Source: Polytrichum commune (Eukaryota > Streptophyta > Polytrichopsida > Polytrichales > Polytrichaceae). From it: a DNA stretch of 60,000 nt. Position 1 is the first letter of the stretch. Each line of letters opens with the position of its first letter. Under the pieces are notes generated by a model, which did not search any database, had not been told where the DNA came from, and saw nothing but the letters and a program-made list of their open reading frames with translations. The position numbers were made by a program, and so were the translations under genes. Of the stretch, positions 58,927-60,000 are shown piece after piece. Location: contig OX485807.1 of assembly GCA_950295325.1 (NCBI GenBank), positions 23,781,666-23,841,665 of the forward strand. Direction: 5' to 3'.

Positions 58927-59477
58927 AATTAGAGAGGGGTAGTGGTTAGACCACTAGTTATTAAGATACCACCTATAGCTCAGAAAGGCGGGAAGTAGCT
59001 GGCTGGTTGGCATAACTTTCCTGCCCATGATTAACTCACTTGCAGCACCAAGTCGAAGTGTATTGCACTAACACGCTCAGACGGATTCAACGCGAATCGA
59101 ACCCAGACCGTATTAATATAACACGCACGCCCTCATCCAACCAACCTTGGAACCATGACTTGGCGACCAACCATACAACCAACCACCACTTATACCCCAA
59201 ACAAATACGCACGCTTCTCGCCTCAAACAAAGTAGCAAAACCCACAAAACTCTAAATTAAAACCCATGTACCCTACAGACCCCCTTCCCCCCCCCCCCCC
59301 CGGTTTAACCGGTTAAAACATTAGTTACTAACATAGTGTCTACTCCCTGCAAAGGGTGAAGTAGTATTACACCCAACGCCGCTACCCTGGGGTACGGCCA
59401 CGGTTGTCCTACGAACAGACACTTTATTCACTCCGGTCCCTAATAGGGACCGGAGTTCTTCTTCTTCTTCTTCTTCT
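58927..59477 (+). repeat. Outer LINE 3' UTR: tRNA-like stretch, hairpin, (TTC)n
   Basis: Counterpart of 52776-53318. The terminal palindrome (59430-59456) keeps a 12-bp stem ACTCCGGTCCCT with the complementary arm; only its loop differs (TAA versus TAG). (TTC)7 follows at 59457-59477. Confidence 0.75.
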
Positions 59478-59490
59478 TGCCTTTCAACTC
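59478..59490. repeat. Right target-site duplication of the outer LINE
   Basis: TGCCTTTCAACTC, identical to 31880-31892, directly after the (TTC)n tail. Confidence 0.9.
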
Positions 59491-60000
59491 AACTGATTTG
59501 GTGCGCCAAAAGAAGACTTCTATGACATACTCTTTCGACTATGACATTTTTGGATAAATGAAGGGTTTATAGGTGGGACGTAGCATATAATTTTCACTTG
59601 AAAGGCCTAAAAGCCCATGGTGTAGAGTTTGTTGTTGGTTCCATGAATGTAAATGTCATAAGGCCATCTCCACTGTTACCATCACCTCTTCCTCCAACAT
59701 TATGATCTTCAAATATTACCATGAATCAAAGAGTATATTTTACTCAATATGTACTTTTAAAATGAATTTGCATAAGTAAAAACCCAAAATATGCTGATTT
59801 TTTTAAAAAAAATACTTGTGCAAAAGTATGTATTTCGAGAGTGACATACTCTTTAATATACAAATATTAAAAACAATGCATCATTTCTCACTCAAATTTT
59901 CAAACTCGACTTCATTGCTATCATGTGAGATATTTGATCTCAGTATATTTGATGTTAGATGTTGTCCTGGCAAGTGAGAACTAGTGGAGGTTTGCATTGC
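59491..60000. other. AT-rich flank, nothing recognised
   Basis: Resumes the AT-rich composition of the host DNA seen left of 31880. No coding or repeat structure found. Confidence 0.5.

Larger units (their letters stand above)
31893..59477 (+). mobile_element. Outer LINE: dual-endonuclease non-LTR retrotransposon with nested insertions
   Basis: Bounded by a 13-bp TSD, this single insertion is interrupted by four later ones (33573-35142, 36493-37489, 39894-41391, 42435-53318), each with its own TSD. Subtracting these leaves about 12.6 kb, long for a LINE. Order: long ORF1 (31945-38688), UAAUG junction, ORF2 with hydrophobic N-terminus, two 2A-like motifs, APE, RT, an unassigned domain, RNase H, CCHC knuckle, restriction-like endonuclease, structured 3' UTR, hairpin, (TTC)n. 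APE plus RLE on one element is the hallmark of the Dualen/RandI group described from green algae; assignment here is by motif order only. The sense strand is strikingly A+C-rich. ORF2 has many stops and shifts, so this copy is not autonomous. Confidence 0.9.

Noticed and set aside
53319-59477. The 3' LINE as an independent 5'-truncated insertion placed after the inner LINE
   Set aside because: The 11-bp TSD and the gap-free join to 41392-42434 show that it is the 3' half of the outer LINE.

Overview
The window is nuclear DNA of a plant-lineage (streptophyte) eukaryote. It has one spliced host gene that I recognise, long AT-rich gene-poor flanks full of MITEs, and a large nest of transposable elements. 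The host gene is a three-exon Ctf8 homologue (minus strand, 28481-30678). Its plant-type sequence, the spliceosomal introns, the TTA-flanked PIF/Harbinger-like MITEs and solo LTRs point to a plant. I cannot name the species; a non-flowering plant is only a guess, prompted by a retrotransposon type best known from green algae.

Layout. 1-20146: mostly non-coding, with PIF/Harbinger-like MITEs (2928-3489, 5997-6495, 6846-7285, 11235-11529, 12713-13215, 16974-17418), two other TIR elements (4604-4857, 15303-15627), dispersed repeats, and a 5'-truncated LINE on the minus strand (about 17758-19340). 20147-24052: a foldback-like DNA transposon with arms of about 0.8 kb and a 1.3 kb insert in one arm. 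24053-28480: a small TIR element and otherwise unannotated sequence. 28481-30678: Ctf8. 31893-59477: one very long non-LTR retrotransposon (outer LINE) flanked by a 13-bp target-site duplication (TSD) and broken by four later insertions. These are a solo LTR (33573-35142), a second solo LTR (36493-37489), a TIR transposon with an 8-bp TSD (39894-41391), and a whole related LINE (inner LINE, 42435-53318, 11-bp TSD) which carries its own inverted solo LTR (43666-44648).

The LINEs are the notable system. Setting the insertions aside, the outer element is about 12.6 kb. It has a long ORF1 with two RRM-like segments, a UAAUG stop/start junction, and an ORF2 that begins with hydrophobic segments followed by tandem GDIxxNPGP (2A-like) motifs. 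ORF2 then encodes an APE endonuclease, a reverse transcriptase (YADD), an unassigned domain, an RNase H, a CCHC knuckle and a PD-(D/E)XK restriction-like endonuclease. Two endonucleases on one LINE is the arrangement of the Dualen/RandI group of green algae. The inner LINE has three 2A-like modules. Both ORF2 copies are decayed, while ORF1 of the outer copy is still open. The 3' ends share a tRNA-like stretch, a terminal hairpin and a (TTC)n tail, and are far more alike (about 96-97%) than the rest of the two elements (about 80-85%). All identity figures are by-eye estimates.
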